Assembly: GCA_032433765.1 (NCBI GenBank)
Contig: JAVIAB010000159.1
Span: 1,240,001-1,304,000, forward strand
From: Megaustenia siamemsis
Taxonomy: Eukaryota > Mollusca > Gastropoda > Stylommatophora > Ariophantidae
Length of the DNA: 64,000 nucleotides
Direction of reading: 5' to 3'
Below the pieces are notes generated by a model. That model was not told the DNA's origin. It ran no database searches and was given only the letters and a program-made list of their open reading frames with translations. Made by a program: the position numbers and the translations under genes. Below are positions 46,770 through 59,048 of this stretch, piece after piece; the first letter of the stretch is position 1; each line of letters starts with the position of its first letter.

Positions 46770-49700
46770 ACATAGACCTATCTGTTATATGGCCCTTTTT
46801 GTTTAAGTCAGATGGTCTAGAGGTGGCTATTGTGTATTTTTTTTAGGTTTTGTTTTTATCAAACAGCTTCTCTCGTGGCTAATTCTACGAATGTTTGATA
46901 AACACACATGGTCACAGAATGAACAAGCCAGGCACTGGTCCACAGGGTTTTTCATCCTTTTTCATGAGTCTTTTCTCTTCTAAGTTTTGCCTTAGCAGAG
47001 TATCAAATGATGTTATACCATTCCTTATACATGCTCACCATGATGTGCGATCACTTGCCAGATGTTCCCAGTCATATTCACATATGGAGAAGTCATTCAG
47101 AGATGATTTACAGATATCTCTATATGGTAGTTTCAGGTCTGCCGATTTGTCTTTTTCTGTGTGTTAGTTCGCCATATTGTATTTGCTTGGGGATGCGTTT
47201 TTCTTCCATTCGCTGGACATGCCCCAGCCATCGTAGTCTTCGACATCTGAGCATCGACATGATTGTTGGGGGTCTTAGCACGTTGCAGGACAGTTAAGTT
47301 GGTTATTTTATCCTGCTATTTGATGTGCATTATTCTACGGAGACATCGCATGTGGAAGACATTTAGTCTTTTTTCCCTGGTTTGAGTATGTTGTCCAGGT
47401 TTCAGATCCATATACATTAATAGTGTGCTAAGCACACAAGTTTGATATATTAAGAGTTTGGTCTTCAGTGTTATTTTCGTGCTGTTCCAGGCCCTTTCTG
47501 TGAGTTTGCTGAAGGTCGTAGCTGCCTTGCCAATTCGACTGTTTATTTCATCATTAAGAGAGATGGTTTGCGTAATTGTTGATCCAAGATATGTATAGAT
47601 CTGTACTGATTCTAGTGGACAATCTTTTAGAGTGATTAATAGAGGTTTGATGTCGCCTTGACTTAGTATTACTGTTTTCTGAACATTAATTGACAGTGAA
47701 AAAAGGTCACATGTTTTGTCCAGGTTGTTGATCAGCGATTGTAGGGTGGCTTCACTATGAGCGACTAGGGCAGCATCGTCAGCAAATAAAAGTTCTTTAA
47801 GTAGGGCAACATTTGTTTTTGCTCTTAGTCGTGCTAAGTTGAACAGCGAGCCATCTGATCTTGCGCAAATGTAAATATCTCCTGAGCTGTTTTCGAAGGC
47901 ACAATTTAAGAGGGCAGCAAGAGATATACCAAAAAGGGTGTGGTGAGGACACATCCCCGTTTCCCTCCGTTGTTGACTTTGAAACTCTCTGTTGAACTCC
48001 CATCAAAGTAGATTTTAGCATTCATGTCTTCATGAAAGGACATAATCAGCTTAAGTAATTTAGGTGGGCAGTCTATTCTAACACATTGTAGAGCCCATCT
48101 CTGTCAGTAAACAGAGTCAAAGGCCTTTGTGAGATCCAGAAAGGCAATATAGAGCGGCATATTTTGTTCTCGACATGTTTCTTGCAATTGTCTAAGTGTG
48201 AAAATCATGTCTATGGTTGATCTCCCGGCTCTGAAGCCACATTGAGACTCGGGAAGAACACGTTCTACAAGTCTATAGTTGATCTCCCAGCTCTGAAGCC
48301 ACATTGAGACTCGGGAAGAACACGTTCTACAAGTCTATAGTTGATCTCCCAGCTCTGAAGCCACATTGAGACTCGGGAAGAATACGTTCTGTAAGTCTAT
48401 AGTTGATCTCCCAGCTCTGAAGCCACATTGAGACTCGGGAAGAATCAGTTCTGCAAGTCTATAGTTGATCTCCCGGCTCTGAAGCTGAGACTCGGGAAGA
48501 ATACGTTCTGCAAGTCTATAGTTGATCTCCTGGCTCTGAAGCCGCATTGAGACTCGGGAAGAATACGTTCTGCAAGTCTATGCTGGCGTTTTAGTATTAC
48601 TCTCACAAAAGCCTTGCTGGCTGTGCTAAGGAGAGAGATGCCTCTGTGGTTATTGCAATCACCCCTGTCTCCTTTGTTTTTGTATAGTGTTATGTTCTTA
48701 GCATTTCTCATATCATGAGGTATTTCTCCTTGTCTCCAGCATTAACATTTTGTAAAGATGTGGAAGTAGTACGTTTAAGTTGTCCTTTACTACCTCTGTG
48801 GGAATGTTGTCATTTCCTGCAGCTTTTCCTCTTGAGAGGGCATTTATGCCGTCAGCAAGTTCGTTTGTAGTCGGCTCAGTGTCCAGCTCAGACATTATTG
48901 AATATTTAGGTATTGACTGGGCTAGAGCTGTGTTTGCTGGTCTGTCATGGTATAGGTTGGAGTAGTGTTCAACCCATCTTTCCATTTGTTGTCCCTTGTC
49001 AGTAATAGGTTCTTCAAACTTTAATTTAAGGCGGCTAATTTGGTATATTTTTGGTCCAAGGGCCACTTTTTATTGTCATGCATGGTTTTTAAGTCGCCTT
49101 GTCTGAGGCTTTCTGTATTTCAGAGCATAGATTGTTCCAGTATTCATTTGTGCATCTTCTTGCTTCGCGTTGTAGAGTGACTTGTGCATGTTTAAGCTGA
49201 TCCTTGGTATTTTATTGGGGTTATTTTTGAAGTTCAGTAGTGCCTTTTCATTATTAACTATTAGTGGGTCTGGTCTTGTTACATTTTCTTCTGACCCAGT
49301 CGTTCTTTGAGAACCTTTTTTGGCCGTAGGTAGATAGGACACAATTATTGATGTGTGTTTTCAGAGAGTACCAGGTGTCGTCAACACTTGATAGATCTTC
49401 TGCTTCTTCAACAAGATTTTCAAAATTAAATCTAAAAATGTCTTTATTTGATGAGATTTTAGTTGCTGTGATGTTAATCTTGGCTGCTGAAGGCTCTCTT
49501 GATTTGTAAATATGACTACTTCTAGCTTTGATCTTACTGATGACAAGAGCGTGGTCTGTATTGCAGTCTGCACTGTGATATGTTCGTGTTATTCTGATGT
49601 TGTTTAAAGATTGCCTACATGTAAGAACTAGGTCTAGTTGGTGCCAGTGACCACTTCCAGGCATCATGCCATGTTACTTTATGTTTGTGTTTCACATTAA

Positions 49701-50700
49701 AGTAGGCATTAGTTACACATAGATGATTATCTGAACAGAATTCTAGGAGTCTCTAGCCATTTTCGTTGATTTTTCCAATGCCGTGATGGTCTGGGCATTT
49801 TGGCCAAGATTGTTGATCAGATCCTGTGTGTGCATTGAAATCACCGAGTATGTATAATAGCTCTTCTTTTGGAAGTGAGTCAATGATCATTTGAAGTTGT
49901 TGGTAGAAAATGTCTTTCTCTTCATCTGATGCAGCCAACGTTGGTGCAAAGGCACTATTGATGTTTATTAATTCACTCTTTGTATGCAGCTGAAGTATCA
50001 TTGAGCATTCGGACACTCCCTTTGGTGTGGTTATGGAGTTTATATGATTGTTATGTACAGTGAAGCCTACTCCATGTAGACGTGGCTTTTCGACTTAGAC
50101 CCCGCCAGAAAAAAAAAAAACAATTTTCTTCCTTTACAGAACCACAGTCTGAGTCTTGTTTCTTGTAGGGCAGCAATATCGACATGTAGCCTATATAGTT
50201 CTTTATCTATGAGGGCTGTTGTTCTAATTTGTCCTTCTTTCAGTGTGCTTGTTTTTAGTAAGTCCAGGGCACATGGTCCTTACGTTCCATGTGCCAAGTT
50301 TAAACATTGGTGCTTTCTTCCTCATTTCACTTTGCCTACTCTGCCTGGGCACAGAATATGGAGATAGTGCTTTACCCAGTCGCACTATCCCCCTCTCGTC
50401 TTCGTATCAAGGATATCCAAAGGAGGGACAAAGTCCATAAGTTCAGAATTGAAAGAAGATGCAGGGGATGCCAGAAAGACAGTTAATGCCGTCTACTGCC
50501 TTTGGGTCCCTCTCTCTGGATTTTTACTCTGGGTGTACTCCCATAACCTTCGATTCCCTTCTTCTAGACGGGTTGCCAGCCAAGGTTACGAGTCCCGTCT
50601 ACCCAGAGTGATATCTAAAGATACGCCTTTGTCAGGCACAAGTGCCGGGATGACCGAGAAGACACTTTACCAGTCAATGCTAAGCTAGAAGTTACTCCAA
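46770..50700 (-). mobile_element. LINE-E, endonuclease-RT retrotransposon, copy 2 only
   Basis: Minus strand, about 3.9 kb. From 5' to 3': a leader to about 50,130; endonuclease at 50,016-49,254 (LLYILGDFNAHTGSDQQSWP, HHGIGKINENG, HSADCNTDHALVISKIKARS); linker with FEEPITDKGQQMERWVEHYS; RT from about 48,950 (NKGDRGDCNNHRGISLLSTA, ILPESQCGFRAGRSTIDM, IAFLDLTKAFDSV, LLFADDAALVAHSE, YLGSTITQTISLND); and the post-RT LNVFHMRCLRRI. Several stops, plus a tandem expansion at 48,205-48,590. 46,770-47,310 continues its 3' part in decayed form. Absent from copy 1. Confidence 0.88.
48205..48590. repeat. ~60-bp tandem repeat inside the LINE-E RT
   Basis: About six units of AGTCTATAGTTGATCTCCCA with GACTCGGGAAGAA, each encoding the same RT segment (ILPESQCGFRAGRSTID). 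A coding segment of an RT has been multiplied in place. Confidence 0.9.
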
Positions 50701-51077
50701 TGCATAAGTACCATATCCATGAAAAACACATCACTGAACCAGGACATAATCCATTTATTGAATTAAACATCCATAGAATGAATTGTCTGCATAGGACTTC
50801 TCCTCATGACAGCATTTTACTGCACATTTAAACACAAAAATCGAAAGCCAGAAGCGTTGCTACTATCGGTGACCATCTGTTACAGGGTAGATAATAGGAC
50901 AAGGGGACAAAACTAGGAGAGAAGCAAATTTGAATAGATAGATAATAAATAAAAAGGGGATGCAAGCAGATTATAACTGATATATTTAGAAAAGAGTGAT
51001 TGCTCTTATAATGGACAAGACAAGGGATGATAAAAAAATTATGGAATAATGACATAAGAGAGAAAGTTGAATATTAA
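50701..51077. other. Sequence between LINE-E and the 50-56-bp array, copy 2
   Basis: No gene seen. From 50,873 it aligns again with copy 1 at 10,360. Confidence 0.5.
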
Positions 51078-51560
51078 ATAAGACATGAATCAGCATGAGA
51101 TTTTGGGATAGAGAGAGTTAACGAGGATAACAACTGAGACATGAATCAGCATGAGATTTTGGGATAGAGAAAGTTAACGAGGATAACAACTGAGACATGA
51201 ATCAGCATGAGATTTTGGGATAGAGAGAGTTAACGAGGATAACAACTGAGACATGAATCAGCATGAGATTTTGGGATAGAGAGAGTTGAATATTAAATAA
51301 GACATGAATCAGCATGAGATTTTGGGATAGAGAGAGTTGAATATTAATGAGACATGAATCAGCATGAGATTTTGGGATAGAGAGAGTTGAATATTAAATG
51401 AGACATGAATCAGCATGAGATTTTGGGATAGAGAGTTGAATATTAAATGAGACATGAATCAGCATGAGATTTTGGGATAGAGAGAGTTAACGAGGATAAC
51501 AAATGAGACATGAATCAGCATGAGATTTTGGGATAGAGAGAGTTAACGAGGATAACACCT
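51078..51560. repeat. 50-56-bp repeat, about nine units, copy 2
   Basis: Units ACATGAATCAGCATGAGATT plus TTGGGATAGAGAGAGTT with alternating ends (AACGAGGATAACAACTGAG or GAATATTAAATG). Copy 1 has one unit at 10,470-10,530. Confidence 0.92.
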
Positions 51561-51639
51561 GAGAGACAATTATTTGATTTGAGATGGGATAGTGAGCTGT
51601 ATCAGGTTTAAGTTTCATTAACAAAAGTGGTTTAACGAT

Positions 51640-51930
51640 AGTGGTTTGTTAAACCTTTGATCAACGAAAAACTTAGACTTTTCAAATCAAGCGTATTATC
51701 AACCCTTACGTATGGATGTGAGAGCTGGAAAACAACAAGAGACATAGAAACAAAGTTGAACGCATTCAAAATAAATGTCTAAGGAAAATACTTGGTATAG
51801 CATGGAATGAGTTCAAAACAATGAAGAATTAGAGAAATCACCAATCAACCACTAATATCTTCAGTAATAAAGAAAAGACGATGGTCATATGTTGGACATG
51901 TGATGAGGAGAGATAAAAACTGAATACCCA
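51640..51930 (+). mobile_element. LINE-C C-terminal fragment, copy 2
   Basis: Counterpart of 10,590-10,905 with an extra frameshift. Confidence 0.85.
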
Positions 51931-52023
51931 ATCAAGACCTCATTTGTGATGTATGAGACTGTTATGTTGAATTAAAACTGCACTTCACAAATCACATTTA
52001 TAAGACTTTTCTCATGTTTGTGT

Positions 52024-52029
52024 TTTATT
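52024..52029 (-). promoter_or_regulatory. Possible polyadenylation signal (AATAAA), copy 2 gene
   Basis: AATAAA on the minus strand about 290 bases after the copy 2 stop codon. The same hexamer lies at 10,985-10,990 in copy 1. AT-rich DNA makes chance matches common, so this is only a candidate. Confidence 0.25.
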
Positions 52030-52060
52030 CTGTATTATTTAATGGCCCCCGTTAGTAAAA

Positions 52061-52320
<260 letters not shown>

Positions 52321-53190
52321 TCACTGATCACATTTGTAAGGCTTCTCTCCTGTATGTTTTCTCATGTGCTTTATCAGATTTTCACTGCGAGTAAAGCTTA
52401 CACAGCACACATCACATTTGTAAGGCTTCTCTCCTGTATGTTTTCTCATGTGCACTGTTAGATTGCCACTATGAGTAAAGCTTACACAGCACACATCACA
52501 TTTGTAAGGCTTCTCTCCTGTATGTTTTCTTTTGTGTCTTATCAGGTCGTTGCTGCGAGTAAAAATTACACCACACACATCACATTTGTAAGGCTTCTCT
52601 CCTGTATGTTTTCTCTTGTGTTTTGTTAGACTGCCACTAAGAGTAAAGCTTACACCACACACATCACATTTGTAAGGCTTCTCTCCTGTATGTTTTCTAT
52701 TGTGTTTTATCAGATATTCACTGCGAGTAAAACTTTCACCACACACATCACATTTGTAAGGCTTCTCTCCTGTATATTTTCTCTTGTGTCTTGCTAGACT
52801 GCCACATTGAGTAAAACTTACACCACACACGTCACATTTGTAAGGCTTCTCTCCTGTATGTTTTCTCTTGTGTTTTTTTAGACTGCCACTTTGAGTAAAA
52901 CTTATACCACACACATCACATTTGTAAGGCTTCTCTCCTGTATGTTTTCTCTTGTGCTTTGTTAGACTGTCACTAAGAGTAAAACTTACACCACACACAT
53001 CACATTTGTAAGGTTTCTCTCCTGTATGTTTTTGCTTGCATGTTCTCAGTTCTGTACCTTGATAATCATCACAACCAGTCAAATAAACTTGAGACTGAAA
53101 CACCGTCTCTTTCCCTATCACTTGTCTAGGATTACTGTTATTGACCTCCTGGAGATTAGTATCTTGACTGCAGCCATCACCTTGACCTGC
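52321..53190 (-). CDS. Zinc-finger gene copy 2, terminal exon with eight C2H2 fingers
   Basis: Residues 108-396 of the predicted protein, fully open, acceptor CTTCTTCTCAG. A 62-residue linker (including CSQDT and CDDYQG) runs to residue 169; fingers occupy 52,333-53,004 (residues 170-393), each 28 residues with C-x2-C-x12-H-x3-H and TGEKPYK linkers. Helix start residues in order are LSDSL, QSGSL, QCGSL, RSEYL, LSGSL, RSNDL, HSGNL, RSENL. The frame ends KCDQ then TGA, a few residues into a ninth finger. Two fingers have CDVCC instead of CDVCG. A nuclear sequence-specific DNA-binding role is the family expectation; target and effect are unknown. The other exons (19+25+63 codons) bring the protein to 396 aa. 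Confidence 0.85.
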   Translation of the reverse strand, partial: AGQGDGCSQDTNLQEVNNSNPRQVIGKETVFQSQVYLTGCDDYQGTELRTCKQKHTGEKPYKCDVCGVSFTLSDSLTKHKRKHTGEKPYKCDVCGISFTQSGSLKKHKRKHTGEKPYKCDVCGVSFTQCGSLARHKRKYTGEKPYKCDVCGESFTRSEYLIKHNRKHTGEKPYKCDVCGVSFTLSGSLTKHKRKHTGEKPYKCDVCGVIFTRSNDLIRHKRKHTGEKPYKCDVCCVSFTHSGNLTVHMRKHTGEKPYKCDVCCVSFTRSENLIKHMRKHTGEKPYKCDQ

Positions 53191-53440
53191 CTGAGAAGAA
53201 GCAGAGATTAAAATATAAAAATAAATCATCAATTTAAATGTTGAAGTGGGATGTAACTCTTATAGTCTAAAATATTGTCTTTGTTTATTTGGAAGCTTTG
53301 AATTGTGGGAATAAAACTATAACATTTGTATGTGACAATCTAAATGAGTGACTGACCTGTTGTGTGTGCAAATAGTAACATCAATATCTTAATATCAATA
53401 GATGACTACAAGTGTTGTTAGATGTAATTGTGTACTTTAC

Positions 53441-53517
53441 CTCAGCATTATCCATATAGACAAAAGGTCCATGCTCAGTGCAACTTCCTTCAAATTTCTG
53501 CTGACATTTCTCACAAT
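53441..53517 (-). CDS. Zinc-finger gene copy 2, exon 4: PRDM9-type zinc knuckle
   Basis: Completes codon 82 (Tyr) and encodes residues 83-107. Zinc ligands are C83, C86, C94 and H97, followed by GPF. Splice sites are TTTGTTCAG and GTAAAG as in copy 1. In PRDM proteins the SET domain follows directly; here the following intron (53,191-53,440) and the terminal exon contain none. The knuckle probably binds zinc; its partner is unknown. Confidence 0.8.
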
Positions 53518-53689
53518 CTGAACAAAGAAATGGATTATCAATGCAGTGGTTTTAACATACAGACTGACAAAGATGGCAATGTGAAATGAGATACAAAGTG
53601 TGAAATAATTGTCAACATGAACTGACATAATAAAAAGAGACATAATGTGAGAGTGGGTCCTACTCACTGACATAAAGGAAGTGCTCATA

Positions 53690-54245
53690 CCACCTGTGGA
53701 GGCTCGCAACATTCTCAAGACACCACTTGTTGAGGATAACAACATTCTAAAGAAACAACTTGTGGAGGCTCAGAACATTCACAAAATACCACCTGTGGAG
53801 GCTTGCAGTGTTCTTATGACACCATTTGTGGAGGCTCATAGTGCTTTTTCTTAACACCACTTGTGAAGGCTCATAGTTCTCATGACACCACTAGTGGAGG
53901 CTTGTAGTGCTCTCGAGATACCACTTGTGGAGACTTGTAGTGTTCCTATGACACCACTTGTGGAGGCTTGTAGTGTTCCTATGACGACCACTTGTGGAGG
54001 CTCTAGTGCTCTCATGACACCTCTTGTGAAGGCTCATAGTGTTCTCATGACACCTCTTGTGGAGGCTCATAGTGTTCTCATGACACCTCTTGTGGAGGCT
54101 CATAGTGTTCTCAAGACACCTCTTGTGAAAGCTCATAGTGTTCTCAAGACACCTCTTGTGAAAGCTCATAGTGTTCTCATGACACCTCTTGTGGAGGCTC
54201 ATAGTGTTCTCAAGATACCACTTGTGAAGGCTTGTAGTGTTCCTA
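53690..54245. repeat. 33-bp minisatellite in intron 3, copy 2
   Basis: About 17 units of the family at 12,590-13,335 with more sequence variety (AAGACACC, GAGATACC variants), again ending in a LINE-A fragment. Confidence 0.9.
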
Positions 54246-54545
54246 AAACAAACAATGAAGTTTTAACAAAAAAATGAAAAGAGAACTACTAAACACAATT
54301 AGAACAAGACAAATGACAATTTTGGGCATGTTAAAAGACAAAACAGCCTAGTAAAAGTAATATTGGAAGGGAAAACACACTGTAAGAAATTTAGAAGCAG
54401 ACCAAGACTAGCATGGACAAGTAATATCAAAAGATGGACAAGTCAGCCTATGACAATCTGCACCATCAAAGCAAGAGACCCTGTGGAATGGCGCTCCATG
54501 GTAGCCAACCTTCGATGCAGAGATGGCACTCAATGATGATGATGA
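54246..54545 (+). mobile_element. LINE-A C-terminal fragment, copy 2
   Basis: Counterpart of 13,336-13,600, more complete, with the family 3' end and an ATGATGATGATGA tail at 54,532-54,545. Confidence 0.8.
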
Positions 54546-55823
54546 ATTCTATTGTACTCTAAAAAGTTAACCTCAAGCAGAAAGTTCTCTCACTGGCTCA
54601 CAACCTGTCTGGGTGACTGCTGAGGGTCTTCTAACCGATGTATCATGGTTCCTCTTTCCACCAATAACTATTTAAACTCTAAATTGGTCAAATGGTCTCT
54701 TTGTTCAAGACCTGACTTTTACACAATCATGTGGTCTTCACTTTGACCATGACCAGTTTCCTTAAAGAACAATGGCTTTGGTTATGGAAGGCCCTGGTAT
54801 CACTGCAAATGAATTAAAATCCATAATTGCTCAACAGCCATAGAGCACATAACTGAGTAGCTCCTGCAACAAGCCAGACTTGGAATATGAGGAAACTGCA
54901 ACAAGGAACACTTTTCAGACAAAGTCTTTATTGGTTCCTGCCACCTATCCACCATATTGACTGGAAGTTCATGTCCTGAAAATGATGATCGTCATATTTT
55001 TAAAATGTACAGCGCTTGATGATGTTAGGACATCTTTTTATCTCTAACTCTGAACATATGAAACACAGTTAGTCATCGGATTACCTCCTTCACACATCAA
55101 ACAACAGACAGTAAGATCTCCCTGCAATGTGAATTTTTGTGAAATTATAAATCCCTCCTGACTAACATGAACCTCCAGGAGTCATCCCAGTGCTGCAAAG
55201 TCATGAATGACACTCAATTCCGCCTTTCACTATTAGTGTATGGCTGTTATAGGAATATACAATCAGCCGTTGTGATGACGTAGCACACACAATGGCTGCA
55301 ACCATAAAATCCCAATTACTCTAATAAATGCAACCAACAACGCACAAAAAGATGATGTACAATCTCTAAAGTGTAAACTTTGGTTGACTTGGCAGAGCAG
55401 TCGATAACTATGAGTTGTAACATGTAAATATTTGGCGTCAAACAATTCCAACGATGGCCTTAGAACAGCACTCAATGTGTTGACGTAAACCGCAGATCAA
55501 CTCTAGATAGTGAAAGGTCGCGTTCGCAAAATTGGACTTGACAAAGAGGAACAATGAGCTTAGTACGAGTGAGCATCATTAGCAAAAACTTATATATTAA
55601 GTGGATCATCAGATTGACTTCAACACAGAAAATTGCACTGAAGAGCCAAAATTCCCCAAATGAAAATTCTGCAGTGGTCGAGAGAACATGAACCTTGTCT
55701 CACCATGTTGGAACCGGAAGTCCCTTAAAGAACAAATGAGCAGTCACCCTCCCTAGCTACTATTATTTGTATTATCAGCATTATATCCCTACAACAGACC
55801 ATTGTCAATGAGATAAAACTTAC
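54546..55823. other. Intron 3 sequence, copy 2
   Basis: No gene recognised. Includes the 325 bp missing from copy 1. Confidence 0.6.
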
Positions 55824-55935
55824 ACAAAAAACTGTCAGGACAAGAAAGTGATGGAGAATTAGTCTGTTCCATCTTAATAACAGTGGGCACATCACTTTCT
55901 TCCTCTCTCTTTGCTTCGGTCTTTTCTGTCTCACA
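55824..55935 (-). CDS. Zinc-finger gene copy 2, exon 3
   Basis: Residues 45-81 plus the first base of codon 82. Acceptor CTATTTCCAG and donor GTAAGT are conserved, 112 nt. The start reads CETEKTEA instead of GQTVKMEA, so the first psi-K-x-E motif of this exon has lost its hydrophobic residue, while IKMEQ further on is intact. This loss falls in the most altered segment between the copies outside the fingers. Confidence 0.75.
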
Positions 55936-56329
55936 CTGGAAATAGTTTAGAAAACATCACAAGTAAAAAAAAAAAATAGAATTATGGGAGCACAAAAACA
56001 TATATGGCTAGTTAAATAAAACAGACCTGGCAATATTAATGGTTCAAAAGGCAGAACTGCTATTAAAATTATGACAATTAATACATGTGATATCTAAGGA
56101 AAGGAAGTATATTTTGGAAGAAATGATGTAAAAAAAAATTGTAGAAATAGCAATTATCCGACTAATGAGTTGTGCAAAATAATTAACAGCAGATATCAGA
56201 GTAATGAATGAAAAGTGAAAACAGAAACAACAAAAATGTACCTTTATACATTAAGGAGTTAAAGAGATAGAAAGATTTGTAGAGCTCATTATACACCCTG
56301 ACATGGCAAGTTAAATAGAGGAAGTAGTC

Positions 56330-56790
56330 TAACATTCAGAAAGAATAATGACAGTGCACATTAAAGTGAAAATGGGATATAGAACATACACTCAAATATA
56401 TCCCCCTTGCAATGAAACTGGCAACAAAGTAGAATATGAAAAATTGACAGTAATCTCAGTGACACCAACAAAAGAAGTGAACAACCAAGATAATTTAATT
56501 GTCAAGGTGAACTTCAATGAAAGACCTGGAAGCAATAGAACAGAGGTTGAAGAATAACTAGGAGCTTTTGGAGATCCCTGTAGCAAAATAAATAGAAATG
56601 GCAGGAAACTGTTAGAACTGTACAACCAATATGATTTGTACACTACATGTAAACATGATTTTTTATTTAAACACAGGAAATCACAAGTGGAACAACCTAG
56701 AGTGTAGAAGCCAGATTGACTTCATACTTACAAAATGAAAAGACAAGAGAACAGCCATGAGCTGTACTAAACATAAGTGCTGATACAGGC
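56330..56790 (+). mobile_element. LINE endonuclease fragment, copy 2
   Basis: Counterpart of 15,095-15,560, with a longer open stretch (56,348-56,557) but a stop before LGAFGD. Confidence 0.7.
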
Positions 56791-57404
56791 TATAAACTGT
56801 TAAACAATGACAGCAAGAATTGGAAGTAGCAACAACCAATGGAAACTATTCAAGAACATATTCCTCCTCTGAATCATCTTCCTGGTAGTCCATGTGACAT
56901 GTATTCCATTTGTTCCTGACAAGTCTCTTTGATTCATCATAAGTTACTTGTATCAACTTGTTTTAATTTACCACCTTCACATCTGAACACTTGCTCTTTA
57001 AACCTCTACCTTAGTTTTAGGCAGCTGTGATGTCAAATACAGAATTCCCTCCCACAAAGTCTGATCAGAATGTTTGTCTAGCCCACCACTCCCAGAAAAG
57101 TTACACCAACACTTTATATTATGATTCACCTAATTCATAACATTTAATCTCTCATATCAACAGTGAACACCTATATTTGTTTATACAGAAATACAATTTC
57201 ATAATTTCTGTGAATAAAAGTGAAAGTCATAATTTTTTTGACCATTTCATTTTTGTTAAATTTATTTGTGGAGTAGGTCTGTGTTTTTGTGTTCACCTTG
57301 CTGGTGACCATCAGTGATTTCATATTTTATGATCTGCTTAATTCAATTCACAACATTTAATCTCTCATATTGGCAGTGAACATCTATATTTGTTGATACA
57401 ATAA
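56791..57404. other. Intron sequence, copy 2
   Basis: Counterpart of 15,561-16,139; nothing recognised. Confidence 0.5.
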
Positions 57405-57940
57405 TCATCAAGTACCAAGCCTGCTGGTGTAGGTGATCATGTCTCTCCACAACTTTTGATCTCGACAGTTATTTACCATTTCTGTTCTTGACCTTCTACC
57501 AAACCATTCTCATCAGCTGTCTGGAATCTTTTCTGTTTGCTTCCCTCTATATCTTTGTCAATCAATTTTCCCAGTTGTTACAATATATTCCAGCTATTCC
57601 CTTCTCATTACATGGCCTAAAAGTGATTGTTCCTTCCTAATATTGGAAATTAACTCTCTTTTTGCTTTGGCCTCTTTCAGAACGTTTTTATAACTCTTCT
57701 TAGCTGTCCATGATATTCTCAACACTCTTCTGTAAAACCACATTACTACAGTCTCCAGTGATTTTTTTGTATGTTGTCCTATTGTCCATTATCTACATCC
57801 ATATGTTAAAACTGGCTCTACATAACATTTAAGAACTCTTTTTCTGTTTCTATTGTCAAAAAATGGATTGCAAAGTGTCTTCCTAATTTTTTTGGGAAGC
57901 TGCTTTTGTCTGAGCCATTCTGCATCTCACCTCTATACAA
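57405..57940 (-). mobile_element. LINE-B 3' part, copy 2
   Basis: Counterpart of 16,140-16,680. Confidence 0.85.
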
Positions 57941-58319
57941 TAATATTATTTTATAATTTCTGTGAGTAATAGTAAATAATGTGATACTTTTTTAAAAGTT
58001 TCAATTTTGTGAAATTTGTCTTAGAAGTTGAACTATATTTTTGTGACCACAGTGCCGGTAAAAGTGACAGCCATAAACACTGGGCTATAAGGATGGCAAT
58101 TGTTATTTTAGAAAATTTGTGAGATGAACTGAAATAAAAGATCGCAATATCAGCAGCCTTACATAAATAATAAATATTTTTATAGCAGAAAGGCAGGAAC
58201 AGATAATGAAAGCTGAGTAGACAGCAACCCTGAATGTAAGATAGAAATATCAGAATGTGTGTCTGGGAAAGGGCTTCATTTGTGTCATTTTAAAGTTTCA
58301 TTTGTGTCATCGAGACTTA

Positions 58320-58950
58320 GTTTATTTCAGTTAAAGAAATGTGTCCTGAGCTGGTGTATTCCTTTGTCAACCTGTCTACCTCATTATTTCAGTTAAAGAA
58401 ATGTGTCCTGAGATGGAGTATTCCTTTGTTAACCTGTCTACTTCATTATTTCAGTTAAAGAAATGTGTCCTGAGATGGAGTATTCCTTTGTTAACCTGTC
58501 TACCTCATTATTTCAGTTAAAGAAATGTGTCCTGAGCTGGAGTATTCTTTTGTTAACCTGTCTACTTCATTATTTCAGTTAAAGAAATGTGTCCTGAGCA
58601 GGTGTGTTCCTTGACAACCTGTCTACTTCATTATTTCAGTTAAAGAAATGTGTCCTGAGCAGGTGTGTTCCTTTGTCAACCTGTCTACTTCATTATTTCA
58701 GTTAAAGAAATGTGTCCTGAGCAGGTGTATTCCTTTGTCAACCTGTCTACCTCATTATTTCAGTTAAAGAAATGTGTCCTGAGCTGGTGTATTCCTTTGT
58801 CAACCTGTCTACTTCATTATTTCAGTTAAAGAAATGTGTCCTGAGCTGGTGTATTCCTTTGTCAACCTGTCTACCTCATTATTTCAGTTAAAGAAATGTG
58901 TCCTGAGCTGGAGTATTCCTTTGTCAACCTGTCTACCTCATTATTTCCAG
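58320..58950. repeat. 62-bp minisatellite derived from RNase H coding sequence, copy 2
   Basis: Ten units with AAGAAATGTGTCCTGAGCTG and TTCCTTTGTCAACCTGTCTA. The single unit in copy 1 (17,060-17,125) is part of the RNase H fragment, which shows the origin and the direction of expansion. Confidence 0.92.
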
Positions 58951-59048
58951 GAATACTGCAGTAAGATGTAATCCATGGGATCACAGATCTTATGTATCTC
59001 TGCCAGAGCATGAGTTGTTCTCTTAGATTGTTGTCCAGAATTAATTGT

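Noticed and set aside
53191..53440. Hidden SET domain between knuckle and fingers
   Set aside because: Only 250 bases of intron with stops in all frames I read; no SET-like peptide.
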